A stretch of DNA of 64,000 nt from Flavobacterium sp. UBA7680. GTDB lineage: Bacteria > Bacteroidota > Bacteroidia > Flavobacteriales > Flavobacteriaceae. The stretch spans positions 1 to 64,000 of the forward strand of contig NZ_DLHA01000050.1 in assembly GCF_002482975.1 (NCBI RefSeq). The letters run 5' to 3'. The notes below the pieces were generated by a model that made no database searches, was not told the origin of the DNA, and saw only the letters and a program-made list of their open reading frames with translations. Of the stretch, positions 25,793-34,316 are shown piece by piece. The translations under genes and the position numbers were made by a program. Numbering within the stretch: position 1 is the stretch's first letter; the number at the start of each line of letters is the position of its first letter.

Positions 25793-28700
25793 TTATTTAA
25801 CGATCAGTTTTTTAGTCACTTTAAAATCTTTAGAAACAATATTTACAATATAAATTCCCGAAGCTAAACGATGATCTATTTTTCCTGATGTTGAAAGTCT
25901 TTCAGTTAAAACCGTTCTTCCGTTCATGTCTGAAACTGAAATTGCAGCAGAATCTCCGTTTTCTAATTCTGGTAATAAAACATGAAATTCATTATTCGTT
26001 GCCGGATTCGGATAAATACCAATTACTTTTTCAGTTTCTGAAACTTCGTTAATTGATACTGTAGATTTTCCTGTTCCAACTGTTGTTGGCTCTAATTGCC
26101 ATTGTGCGCTGTACCAGCCGTCTTGCGAATTTCCGTATTGTGCAGAACCCGTTTGGTTTTCAACATGAATAATATTTCCAGTCTGCCATCTGTTTCTTAG
26201 GCGAACCCAAGTTCCGTCGATATAATCACTAGACCATTGCGCGCTCCAGAAAGTAGTATCTGTTATATTAGATTGAACTGTTCCGGTTTGGCTTTCAATA
26301 TTCATTAATTCACCTGTAGCTACATTTTTAAGAACGAAATAAGTTGCATCTATTGCAATTTTCTGCCATTTGTAGCTGTTGCCAGAAACCGTAGTTCCGT
26401 AACCAACATTTGCTCCGGCATCAGATAAATAGGCACCAGTCCATCTGTTTTTAATCGTGTAATAAGTTCCCGTTGCAGTTGAAACAGTTACCGAAGCTGT
26501 ACTCGTTTTATTTCCGTCAACTGTTGTAACGGTGATCGTTGCTGTTCCATTTGTAACAGCAGTTACCAATCCTGAACTATTTACAGTTGCCACAGCTGTG
26601 TTGCTTGAACTATAATTTACAGATTTGTTTGTTGCGTTTGCAGGAAGAATTGTTGGCGTTAATTGCTGTGTTCCACCAACAGCTAATGATACTGAATTTG
26701 GACTCAAACTCACGCTCGTAACCGCAACATTTGATGCATTTACGGTAACGGCACAAGTCGCAGTTTTTGCTCCATCCTGAGTTGTAACCGTAATCGTTGC
26801 AGAACCTGCAGCGACAGCAGTTACCAAACCTGAACTGTTTACCGTTGCAACAGCTGTATTACTTGAACTATAAGTTACTGCTTTATTCGTTGCATTTGAA
26901 GGATTAACAGTTGGAGTTAATTGCTGTGTTGCGCCAACCAATAATGTTGCAGTTGTTGGCGATAAAGTTACACTTGTAACGGCAACAACAGTTCCCGGAT
27001 TTGAATCATACCAAGTATTGTTCATGTACCAGCCAGTTTTGTTTCGGCTTAAATCAGCAGTTTGGTTGGTTCCGTCGTTAAAAATTAAATTAGTTGAGGT
27101 TACATTCGTAAATGTATAGCTGTACCATCCATTTCCGGCATCGGTCATGTTTACGCCCGGCCATGTAGCATTAGCCAAAACTCCTGCTGGTAAAGCACTC
27201 CAGTAATAAATTTTGATTCCTGTTCCCCAGTTTGATGGTTTATAGAAATAAACCGTAAAATTAGTATTTGGATTTACCGTAATTGTAGCCGAAGCCGTTT
27301 TATTTCCGTCTTGTGTAGTGGCTGTAATCGTTGCTGTTCCAGCAGAAACTGCGGTTACAAGTCCGCTTGAATTCACAGTTGCAATTGCAGTATTACTTGA
27401 ACTCCAGCTTATATTTTTGTTAGTTGCATTTGCTGGCGAAATTGTTGCAGAAAGCTGTTGCGTATTTCCTGCATACAAACTTGCTGAAGTTGGTGAAACC
27501 GCTACAGAAGAAACAGGAATCGCAGCGATAGTTACAGCCGAAGTTGCTGTTTTGTTTCCATCAACCGTTTTTACCGTAATAGTTGTTGTTCCTGCCGCAA
27601 CGGCCGTAACTAAACCAGCTGCATTTACAGTTGCAACCGCTGTATTGCTTGATGTCCATGTTAAGTTTTGGTTTGTTGCATTTGCCGGAGCAATTGTAGC
27701 ATTTAATTGTTGTGTAGACCCTAAACCAACAGTTACTGTTGTTGGACTCACAGAAACTCCTGTAACGGCTACAACCGGAGCATTTGTATTGGTTAAAACC
27801 AAATATTCGTAAGCAGCAAATGTTCTTGTTGCGCCTGTTGTTAAAGTTACCGAAGCATTGTTATTATACGGATTTACGTAAGTTCCTGCTAAAGCTGCCG
27901 GAATTACATACGATTTTGAGGCATTTCTCAAATTCGACATTACAATAACTTTTTCTGTACCTAATGTCTTGGTAAAAATGCTGATATCATCATTCGCATA
28001 CGTGGTTAAATCACCGCGTCTGATGGCTGCACTTGTGGTTCTGAAATTTAAGATTTTGGCGAAATCTGCAGCGGCAGTTGGATTTTGAGACCAGTTGAAT
28101 TTAAAGTTTGTCCAAGGCCAGTCTGTTTTTGGTTCGTAGTCGATTTCTTGTCCGCTCATTAAAAAAGGAACCCCTTTCATATAAGCCGAAACTAAGAAAT
28201 TAGCAACAATTCCGTTGTGACTTTTGAATGGAATAATTGGTCTTCTTACGCCATCATCATTTGTGTAAGTATCGTGGTTTCCAGTGTATCTAACGATTTG
28301 CTGATTTCCAGTCGCTTTAGCATACTCATATGTAGACTGGTCCTGAAGCCTTTGAGAAACAGGCCCTCCATTAGCAATGTCATATAAACCGCTGTGAAAC
28401 CATCTGTCACCATAATTCATGTCGAAACCAACCTGAAAGTTCTCTTGTCTGTCTCCTTCGGCTAACATTAATAAATTATGAGAAGAAATGCCTCTAAGGT
28501 TTGAATTCACTTCTGACCAAAAATCTAAAGGTGGATTATTAGCATAATCGCAGCGATAACCGTCAACATTTGCAGCGAAAATCCAATAGCGCATTGCATC
28601 TTTGATAGCTGCTCGTGTAGCAGAATTATTAAGATCAAGTGCTGCAATATCAGAGAAATTTCCTAATTGCTGAATTGTTGTTCCGGTTCGCTTATAATAT

Positions 28701-29161
28701 TCCGGATGTGAAACTGTCCAGACATTATCCCAAGAAGTTCCGTTTATGGCAATATCTAAAATAACGGCCATTCCGCGGCTGTGAGCTCCATCAACTAAAG
28801 TTCTTAAATCGGCAAGAGAACCATATTCTGATCCTACGGCTTTAAAATCTTTAATACAATAAGGCGAAGCTGAACTTCGGGAATCTGTACCGTGCGGATA
28901 AATTGGCATTAAATAAATAACATTAGTACCAAGTGCTTTTATATTATCTAATCGGGCGGTTACTCCGGCTAAATTTCCGTTGGCACTAAACGGACGTATA
29001 TGAACCTGATACATGTTTACATCTCGTGTATCGGGTACGCCTGCAAATGGCGTTCCGTATTGAGGCGGATCTTGTGCATAAACTGAACTTGCAAATAATA
29101 ATAGAAAACAGACTAGTGTTTTCGTAATATGAAATAATCTAGTGGTAATTTTGATTTTCAT
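25793..29161 (-). CDS. Large secreted GH13 alpha-amylase with Big2, CBM26 and beta-trefoil domains, type IX tail
   Basis: This 1122-residue protein has a signal peptide ending 'FASSVYAQ'. The GH13 catalytic domain (about 35-450) has the nucleophile Asp in 'GYRCDYANNP' (about 203), the acid Glu in 'LMLAEGDRQ' (about 232) and 'YTGNHDTYTND' (about 294). Then come two Big2 Ig-like domains (about 460-630), a CBM26-like starch-binding module ('VYFYKPSNWGTGIKIYYW', about 635-720), two more Big2 domains (about 725-890), a ricin-like beta-trefoil (about 895-1025) and a Por-type tail (about 1045-1122, 'IGIYPNPATNNEFHV'). It should cut starch outside the cell. It closes the starch locus but is 327 bp from GH97 across a repeat element, so it may be transcribed separately. 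Confidence 0.94.
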   Translation of the reverse strand: MKIKITTRLFHITKTLVCFLLLFASSVYAQDPPQYGTPFAGVPDTRDVNMYQVHIRPFSANGNLAGVTARLDNIKALGTNVIYLMPIYPHGTDSRSSASPYCIKDFKAVGSEYGSLADLRTLVDGAHSRGMAVILDIAINGTSWDNVWTVSHPEYYKRTGTTIQQLGNFSDIAALDLNNSATRAAIKDAMRYWIFAANVDGYRCDYANNPPLDFWSEVNSNLRGISSHNLLMLAEGDRQENFQVGFDMNYGDRWFHSGLYDIANGGPVSQRLQDQSTYEYAKATGNQQIVRYTGNHDTYTNDDGVRRPIIPFKSHNGIVANFLVSAYMKGVPFLMSGQEIDYEPKTDWPWTNFKFNWSQNPTAAADFAKILNFRTTSAAIRRGDLTTYANDDISIFTKTLGTEKVIVMSNLRNASKSYVIPAALAGTYVNPYNNNASVTLTTGATRTFAAYEYLVLTNTNAPVVAVTGVSVSPTTVTVGLGSTQQLNATIAPANATNQNLTWTSSNTAVATVNAAGLVTAVAAGTTTITVKTVDGNKTATSAVTIAAIPVSSVAVSPTSASLYAGNTQQLSATISPANATNKNISWSSSNTAIATVNSSGLVTAVSAGTATITATTQDGNKTASATITVNPNTNFTVYFYKPSNWGTGIKIYYWSALPAGVLANATWPGVNMTDAGNGWYSYTFTNVTSTNLIFNDGTNQTADLSRNKTGWYMNNTWYDSNPGTVVAVTSVTLSPTTATLLVGATQQLTPTVNPSNATNKAVTYSSSNTAVATVNSSGLVTAVAAGSATITVTTQDGAKTATCAVTVNASNVAVTSVSLSPNSVSLAVGGTQQLTPTILPANATNKSVNYSSSNTAVATVNSSGLVTAVTNGTATITVTTVDGNKTSTASVTVSTATGTYYTIKNRWTGAYLSDAGANVGYGTTVSGNSYKWQKIAIDATYFVLKNVATGELMNIESQTGTVQSNITDTTFWSAQWSSDYIDGTWVRLRNRWQTGNIIHVENQTGSAQYGNSQDGWYSAQWQLEPTTVGTGKSTVSINEVSETEKVIGIYPNPATNNEFHVLLPELENGDSAAISVSDMNGRTVLTERLSTSGKIDHRLASGIYIVNIVSKDFKVTKKLIVK

Positions 29162-29293
29162 AATAGTAGTTTTTTTGCATGCTTGTCAGCATTTCTTAAC
29201 TAAAATTCATTCTCACTCGCATTGTTTTTAAATTTGACAAACATTTTGTGGTTAATAGTTTTCAAGTAGTAAAATTTTTAATCTAATTATAAT

Positions 29294-29483
29294 CGTTGAG
29301 TATAGTGCATAACGATTTTATCTAACACATAGAAACATAGATATTATGGCGTAAAAAGAGTTCAAAAAAAGAAACAAATTTCTTCACACATAGATAGCTA
29401 TGTGTGTTTTAAATAAATGAAATGCCTTTTTTTGGAGTTTACAAAATCTATGTTTCTATGTGTTAAAATAATTATGCTCAACG
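29294..29483. repeat. Triple-nested inverted repeat upstream of the secreted amylase gene
   Basis: Three concentric arm pairs are seen. The innermost is CACACATAG ATAG CTATGTGTG (29385-29406). The middle pair is TAACACATAGAAACATAGAT (29323-29342) with its exact 20-bp complement at 29446-29465. The outer pair is CGTTGAG-CATAA with a 7-nt insertion TATAGTG on the left (29294-29312) and TTATGCTCAACG on the right (29472-29483). It fills the 327-bp gap between GH97 and the secreted amylase. The amylase promoter was not recognised. Confidence 0.8.
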
Positions 29484-29488
29484 AAGAA

Positions 29489-31669
29489 TTATAACTTTTT
29501 CAATCCCTTTAATTCTTCAGCATTTGCTTCTTTGATGCTGATTGCAGTACCTCCTCCCGGAGCTAAATACTGCTTTAATTTGCTTTTTGAGTTTACAACA
29601 ACTTTGGTAACGGTATACTTTTGTGGATTTTGATTCCAATTAGCTTCTTTGGCATCGGCATAAATAGTAGCGATGAAATTTTTTCCAGCAGGTAAATAGT
29701 CAAATGAAATGTTTGCTGTTCTTGCATTTTCATCTGTAATTCCGCCAATAAACCATTCATTTTTGCCTTTTGCTTTACGAGCAATTGTAATGTAATCTCC
29801 AGGTTCAGCTTCCAAAATGTAACTGTTATCCCAATCTACAGCAACATCTTTAATGAACTGAAATGCATCTGGAAAACGCTCATAATTCCCAGGAATATCA
29901 GCAGCCATTTGCAGCGGACTGTACATCGTTACATAATAAGCCAATTGTTTTATCAAAGTGGTATTTACTCGTTGTGAACTTCCGGTTCCATAATACGAAA
30001 GATCTGTTTGGAAAATTCCCGGAGTATAATCCATTGGACCTCCCATTAAACGCGTAAAAGGTAAAATCGTAGTATGATCAGGAGCTAATCCTCCCATAGA
30101 TTCAAACTCGGTGCCGCGCGCTGACTCCTGAGCAATCCAGTTTGGAAAAGTTCTGTTTAAACCAGTTGGGCGAACTGCTTCGTGACTGTCAATCATAATT
30201 TTATAATCGGCAGCACGCTTGGCTACGTTAATGTAATGGTTCACCATCCATTGTCCGTCATGATGTTCGCCACGCGGAATAATTTTCCCTACATAACCTG
30301 TTTTTACAGCATCGTAACCATTGTCGTTCATAAATTGAAAAGCACGATCTAAACGACGTTCGTAATTAGTTGCAGATCCTGATGTTTCGTGGTGCATGAT
30401 AATTTTTACCCCTTTTGAGGCAGCATATTCATGAACTGCTTTTACATCAAAATCGGGATACGCTGTTACATAATCAAAAACTTCTTCTTTCCAGTTGTTG
30501 ATCCAGTCTTCCCAGCCAATGTTCCAGCCTTCGATAAGGATGGCATCGAAACCATTTTTAGAGGCAAAATCAATATATTCTTTTGCACGTTCTGTTGTGG
30601 CTCCGTGTTTTCCGTTTGGAGTAAGTTTTGTAAAATCATCTGTTAATTTCACATTATTTTCTTTTCCAAAAGCCCAGGTACTTCTTCCTGCCACAAAATA
30701 TTCCCACCAAATTCCGATGAATTTTACAGGTTTAATCCACGACACATCTTTATAACTTGTTGGTTCGTTAAGATTCAGAATTAATTTTGAAGCTAAAATA
30801 TCTGTTGCTTTATCGCTTACTACAATGGTTCTCCAAGGTGATTGTGCATCGGTCTGCATATAACCTTTTGCTCCAACTGCATCTGGCGCCAAATGACTCA
30901 TCATTTTGTTGTTTACAGCATCAACTTCAAGATACATTGCCGGATAATTGATTAATCCTGCTTCGTGAATGTTGATGTATAAACCATCATCTGATTTCAT
31001 CATTGACGGCGTTTGTACTGCTAATTCTTTTATTGGCCACTGCGAATTAATATCGATAGTAGCTTTTTTCATCAGCGAAGGAATCTCTGAAATTTTTGAT
31101 GTTGTATACGCATATTCGTTGGTATCATAATCTCCCGGAATCCAGAAAATTTTATGATTTCCAGCTAAATTAAATTGAGAACGTTCTTCTTTTATTACAA
31201 AATAGCTTAGATCATTTTGTTTTGGAAATTCATATCTAAATCCCAATCCGTCGTTGAATAAACGGAAACGAATGCGAATAAATCTATTGTTGTTTTTTGC
31301 TTGAGCTAATGTGACAACCAATTCGTTGTAATGATTACGAATTGTTTTTTCTTCACCTAAAACCGGATTCCAATTTTCATCAACAGAAGATTGTGCTGTG
31401 TTTGTAATGGTAAAACCATCCAAAAACGAAGGCATATTTTGAAGTTCTAAACCCAAAGAACTTGGTTTTATAACTGCTTTTTGTTTGTATGATAATTGGT
31501 AAGACGGAATTCCGCCTTCTTTTAATTCAAATTTTAAAGAAAGATTTTTGTCTGGCGAAGTTATTTCTTGTGCGTGAAGCCAAATTGTGCTTACAATTGC
31601 AAAAAATAAAAGCGCTGTTTTTTTGCTCAAACGAATTTGAAGCAATGATTTTTGGGATTGAAAATTCAT
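29489..31669 (-). CDS. susB: GH97 alpha-glucosidase (SusB-like)
   Basis: This 726-residue protein has a signal peptide (hydrophobic 'ALLFFAIVSTIWLHAQ'). The N-terminal beta-sandwich and catalytic barrel of GH97 are present. Family-typical motifs are 'WWEYFVAGRSTWAFG' (about 318-332), 'IIMHHETSGSATNYERR' (about 422-438), 'MIDSHEAVRPTGLNRT' (about 489-504) and 'ESARGTEFE' (about 512). The conserved glutamates rather than an aspartate nucleophile fit the inverting alpha-glucosidase branch represented by SusB, but this residue-level assignment is from memory of that enzyme. It would release glucose from imported maltooligosaccharides in the periplasm. It lies 50 bp after the GH13 lipoprotein gene in the same operon. 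Confidence 0.92.
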   Translation of the reverse strand: MNFQSQKSLLQIRLSKKTALLFFAIVSTIWLHAQEITSPDKNLSLKFELKEGGIPSYQLSYKQKAVIKPSSLGLELQNMPSFLDGFTITNTAQSSVDENWNPVLGEEKTIRNHYNELVVTLAQAKNNNRFIRIRFRLFNDGLGFRYEFPKQNDLSYFVIKEERSQFNLAGNHKIFWIPGDYDTNEYAYTTSKISEIPSLMKKATIDINSQWPIKELAVQTPSMMKSDDGLYINIHEAGLINYPAMYLEVDAVNNKMMSHLAPDAVGAKGYMQTDAQSPWRTIVVSDKATDILASKLILNLNEPTSYKDVSWIKPVKFIGIWWEYFVAGRSTWAFGKENNVKLTDDFTKLTPNGKHGATTERAKEYIDFASKNGFDAILIEGWNIGWEDWINNWKEEVFDYVTAYPDFDVKAVHEYAASKGVKIIMHHETSGSATNYERRLDRAFQFMNDNGYDAVKTGYVGKIIPRGEHHDGQWMVNHYINVAKRAADYKIMIDSHEAVRPTGLNRTFPNWIAQESARGTEFESMGGLAPDHTTILPFTRLMGGPMDYTPGIFQTDLSYYGTGSSQRVNTTLIKQLAYYVTMYSPLQMAADIPGNYERFPDAFQFIKDVAVDWDNSYILEAEPGDYITIARKAKGKNEWFIGGITDENARTANISFDYLPAGKNFIATIYADAKEANWNQNPQKYTVTKVVVNSKSKLKQYLAPGGGTAISIKEANAEELKGLKKL

Positions 31670-31719
31670 GTTATTTAGTTTTTGGCAAATCTAATTTTAT
31701 TTAAAGATGCTTTTTCGAA

Positions 31720-33105
31720 TTAATTTTTCAATACTATATATTGAAAAGGCTGTAATGTTATTTCTGCACCAACTGTAACGGCTGCTCCGGTAAAAGCGTC
31801 TTTCCAGTTTCCTTTTAAAGTCGATGGAACAAGATGTTTTACTGTTGCATCTGTTAAATTAGAAAGTACAAAAACTTTTTCGCTGTCTTTTACCATTGTA
31901 AATGCACTTACTGAATTGGTGCTGTATCCTGTAAAAGTTCCTGTTTTAATAGCGTTGCTTGTATTTCTAAAGGCAATGATTTTTTTGTATTCAGTAAGCA
32001 TTTCATTATCTGCAGTTGACCAGTCAATTGGCGTTTTTGCGAAGTAATTTAATCTTTGTGCATATCCAATTTCCTGTCCGTTATAAATCATTGGAACAGA
32101 TTTTAAATAAGCAGCGATAACAAAAGTAGCAATTGATCCTTTTTTGCCTCCAAAAAGTTCCAACGGAGTTCCGTCTGAAAGGTTAACGTCATGATTGCTT
32201 GTGTATCTAACAACTCTATTTTCAGGATTATAATTGTTTGCATATTCTGTTGCATTCGAATCCTGAATTGTAGTTGCTGGTTTGTTTTCTTTGAAAAGTT
32301 TTTCTAAAGTACTGAAGAAATTAAAACCAAATGTATAATCAAAACCAGAAGCGAAGTGGTTATATTTTGAACCTTCGGCAAGCATTAAAATAGATTGGTT
32401 TTTCTTGATTTTTCTCAATTTTGTAATGGCATCTGCCCAGAAATTATTCGGTACAAAATCAGCATAATCACATCTAAAACCGTCTATGTTTGCGTTGTAA
32501 ACCCAGTAAGACATGGCATCGATCATGGCATCTTTCATTTCGGTATTTTCAAAATTTAACTGCGCTACATCATTATAATTTGTTCCCGGCGGAATTATAA
32601 TATTTCCGGCAGCATCTTGCTGGTACCAGTTTTTATGCTGTGTAATCCAAGCATTGTCCCAAGCGGTATGATTGGCAACCCAGTCTAAAACAACGGCCAT
32701 GTTTTTCTTGTGTGCTTCTTCAACTAATGTTTGAAGATCTTGTAAAGTTCCAAAATCCGGATTTATGGCTTTATAATCTTTTACAGCATAAGGAGAACCT
32801 AATTCGCCAGAAGCTCTTTCTTTTCCAACAGGGAAAACAGGCATTAAATAAATAACATTTGCTCCCAATTCCTGAATTTGAGAAAGTCTGTCCTGAACTC
32901 CTTTTAATGTTCCTGCCTGACTAAAGGCACGAATGTTTACCTGATAAATTATTGCATCTTCTTTTTTTGGCATTTTTTCAAATGGAGCGCCATATTGTGT
33001 ATATGGAGATTCGGGAGTTTTTTCTGAATCATCGTCAGAAGAACTGCACGAAACAAATGCTACGGCCAACAGTAATGCGTAAACAAATTTTATATTAAAT
33101 TTCAT
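31720..33105 (-). CDS. Surface lipoprotein GH13 alpha-amylase
   Basis: This 461-residue GH13 enzyme has the nucleophile Asp in 'GFRCDYADFVP' (about 209), the acid Glu in 'LMLAEGSKYN' (about 240) and the transition-state residues in 'YTSNHDVNLSD' (about 302). The lipobox 'VAFVSC' has Cys20 followed by SSSDDDSE. An acidic run right after the cysteine is the known lipoprotein export signal that sends Bacteroidota lipoproteins to the outer face of the outer membrane. It therefore probably cuts starch at the cell surface, like SusG, although it lacks an inserted binding module. It is related to the catalytic domain of the large secreted amylase downstream. Confidence 0.93.
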   Translation of the reverse strand: MKFNIKFVYALLLAVAFVSCSSSDDDSEKTPESPYTQYGAPFEKMPKKEDAIIYQVNIRAFSQAGTLKGVQDRLSQIQELGANVIYLMPVFPVGKERASGELGSPYAVKDYKAINPDFGTLQDLQTLVEEAHKKNMAVVLDWVANHTAWDNAWITQHKNWYQQDAAGNIIIPPGTNYNDVAQLNFENTEMKDAMIDAMSYWVYNANIDGFRCDYADFVPNNFWADAITKLRKIKKNQSILMLAEGSKYNHFASGFDYTFGFNFFSTLEKLFKENKPATTIQDSNATEYANNYNPENRVVRYTSNHDVNLSDGTPLELFGGKKGSIATFVIAAYLKSVPMIYNGQEIGYAQRLNYFAKTPIDWSTADNEMLTEYKKIIAFRNTSNAIKTGTFTGYSTNSVSAFTMVKDSEKVFVLSNLTDATVKHLVPSTLKGNWKDAFTGAAVTVGAEITLQPFQYIVLKN

Positions 33106-33193
33106 AATTTTTATATTTTAAATGATTGAGAAGTAACCTGCCTTTCGAAGTAAAAAGACAGGTAAACTCAAACCAAACTAAACTTAATTTTTG

Positions 33194-34303
33194 TTATTTT
33201 TTAACGATAGAAGTTATTGCAGTTGCCGGATAACCCGTACTTGCCGGATCTGTTTCAACAATTTTAAACGTAACTTCATAAGTTCCGGCTTCGCCAATGG
33301 TGTAAGCGCCGCCATTATCAAGATTAACAATGTTTGTTGAAGCATCTGCTGGTCCATAATTCACAGTCCATGCATCATTCAATCTGAATTTTAAAGCACC
33401 AGCTAATAAATTTGCCGTTATTTTCCATGTTTTTGTTACGTGATCGTAAGACATTGGTACAGAATGATTCCATCCGTAATTTGGATCTCCGGCTGTTTGT
33501 TCTGCTGTTGCAGATGCTGGCCCAACAATTCCCCAAGCATAAGGTGTCTGAGACCATTTTAAAGTATTTGTGTTTACTTTAATTTGATATGAACCTGCAC
33601 CCGGAAGCACAAAATCAGTATCGCTCATGTTTTTCAAATCATTATTTGAAGCTCCTGCACCGTAAAATTGTGCCCAGTTTCTTCCTTTATTTAATTTAAA
33701 TCCAGGACCTGCGCCTTCTGCTACAGTCATGTAACCCTGATAAACTCCTAATTGAATTTCGGTTAATGCAGCAGCTGTTCCTACATCCCATCCCTGATAG
33801 CTTCCCGGCATATAGATTTCTCCAAAAACAACCGTTTTCAAATAAGGTGTTACCGTTATTGTAACAGGATTAGAATACGTTCTATGATCCATTGAAGCTT
33901 CTACACGAATTACTAATTCTCCCGGAACATTAGGTTTCATCCCTAAATCCAAAGCAATTTTATTTAATTCTAATCCGGTAAATGATTTACTTAAAACATC
34001 TTCTCCGGCTTCAACGCGTTTCGCTTTTGACCATGCCTCGCTTCCTTTGATGTCAGTAGGCAAATCTAATTGTACGGCATAGCTCACTGGCGCCGCAATT
34101 GGGAAAGTTACCTTTGGATAAGAAACCAGTAAAGCGGCTTGGTCCGAAGTCTCTTCTTTAAGTACTATTGTACTAGATGATACCTCAATTGCAGAAGGAA
34201 AATTTACTGATTTTAGTGTCGTTACTGTTCCTTCAGTTTCACAGGAAGCGGCTAAAAAAACCAAACTTCCAAGTAATAATAATTTATTGATATATTTTTT
34301 CAT
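33194..34303 (-). CDS. susE: SusE-like starch-binding outer membrane lipoprotein
   Basis: About 369 residues from the start MKKYINKLLLLG. An earlier in-frame ATG at 34354 would overlap susD and is rejected. The lipobox 'LVFLAASC' gives Cys21, followed by ETEGTV. An N-terminal SusE-type Ig-like domain ('VNFPSAIEVSSSTIVLKEE', about 31-49) is followed by two carbohydrate-binding modules, seen as two related segments around 'YMPGSYQGWDVGTAAA' and 'YGWNHSVPMSYDH'. SusE/SusF proteins bind starch at the cell surface and keep long oligosaccharides near the SusCD transporter. It lies 13 nt after susD. Confidence 0.87.
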   Translation of the reverse strand: MKKYINKLLLLGSLVFLAASCETEGTVTTLKSVNFPSAIEVSSSTIVLKEETSDQAALLVSYPKVTFPIAAPVSYAVQLDLPTDIKGSEAWSKAKRVEAGEDVLSKSFTGLELNKIALDLGMKPNVPGELVIRVEASMDHRTYSNPVTITVTPYLKTVVFGEIYMPGSYQGWDVGTAAALTEIQLGVYQGYMTVAEGAGPGFKLNKGRNWAQFYGAGASNNDLKNMSDTDFVLPGAGSYQIKVNTNTLKWSQTPYAWGIVGPASATAEQTAGDPNYGWNHSVPMSYDHVTKTWKITANLLAGALKFRLNDAWTVNYGPADASTNIVNLDNGGAYTIGEAGTYEVTFKIVETDPASTGYPATAITSIVKK

Positions 34304-34316
34304 GATAGTTTTGTTT

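Noticed and set aside
27318..27812. 164-residue plus-strand ORF within the amylase gene
   Set aside because: It is antisense to the repeated Big2 units, whose Thr/Ala/Val-rich codons leave the opposite strand open. The protein is Val/Ala-rich without any recognisable motif and has no promoter.
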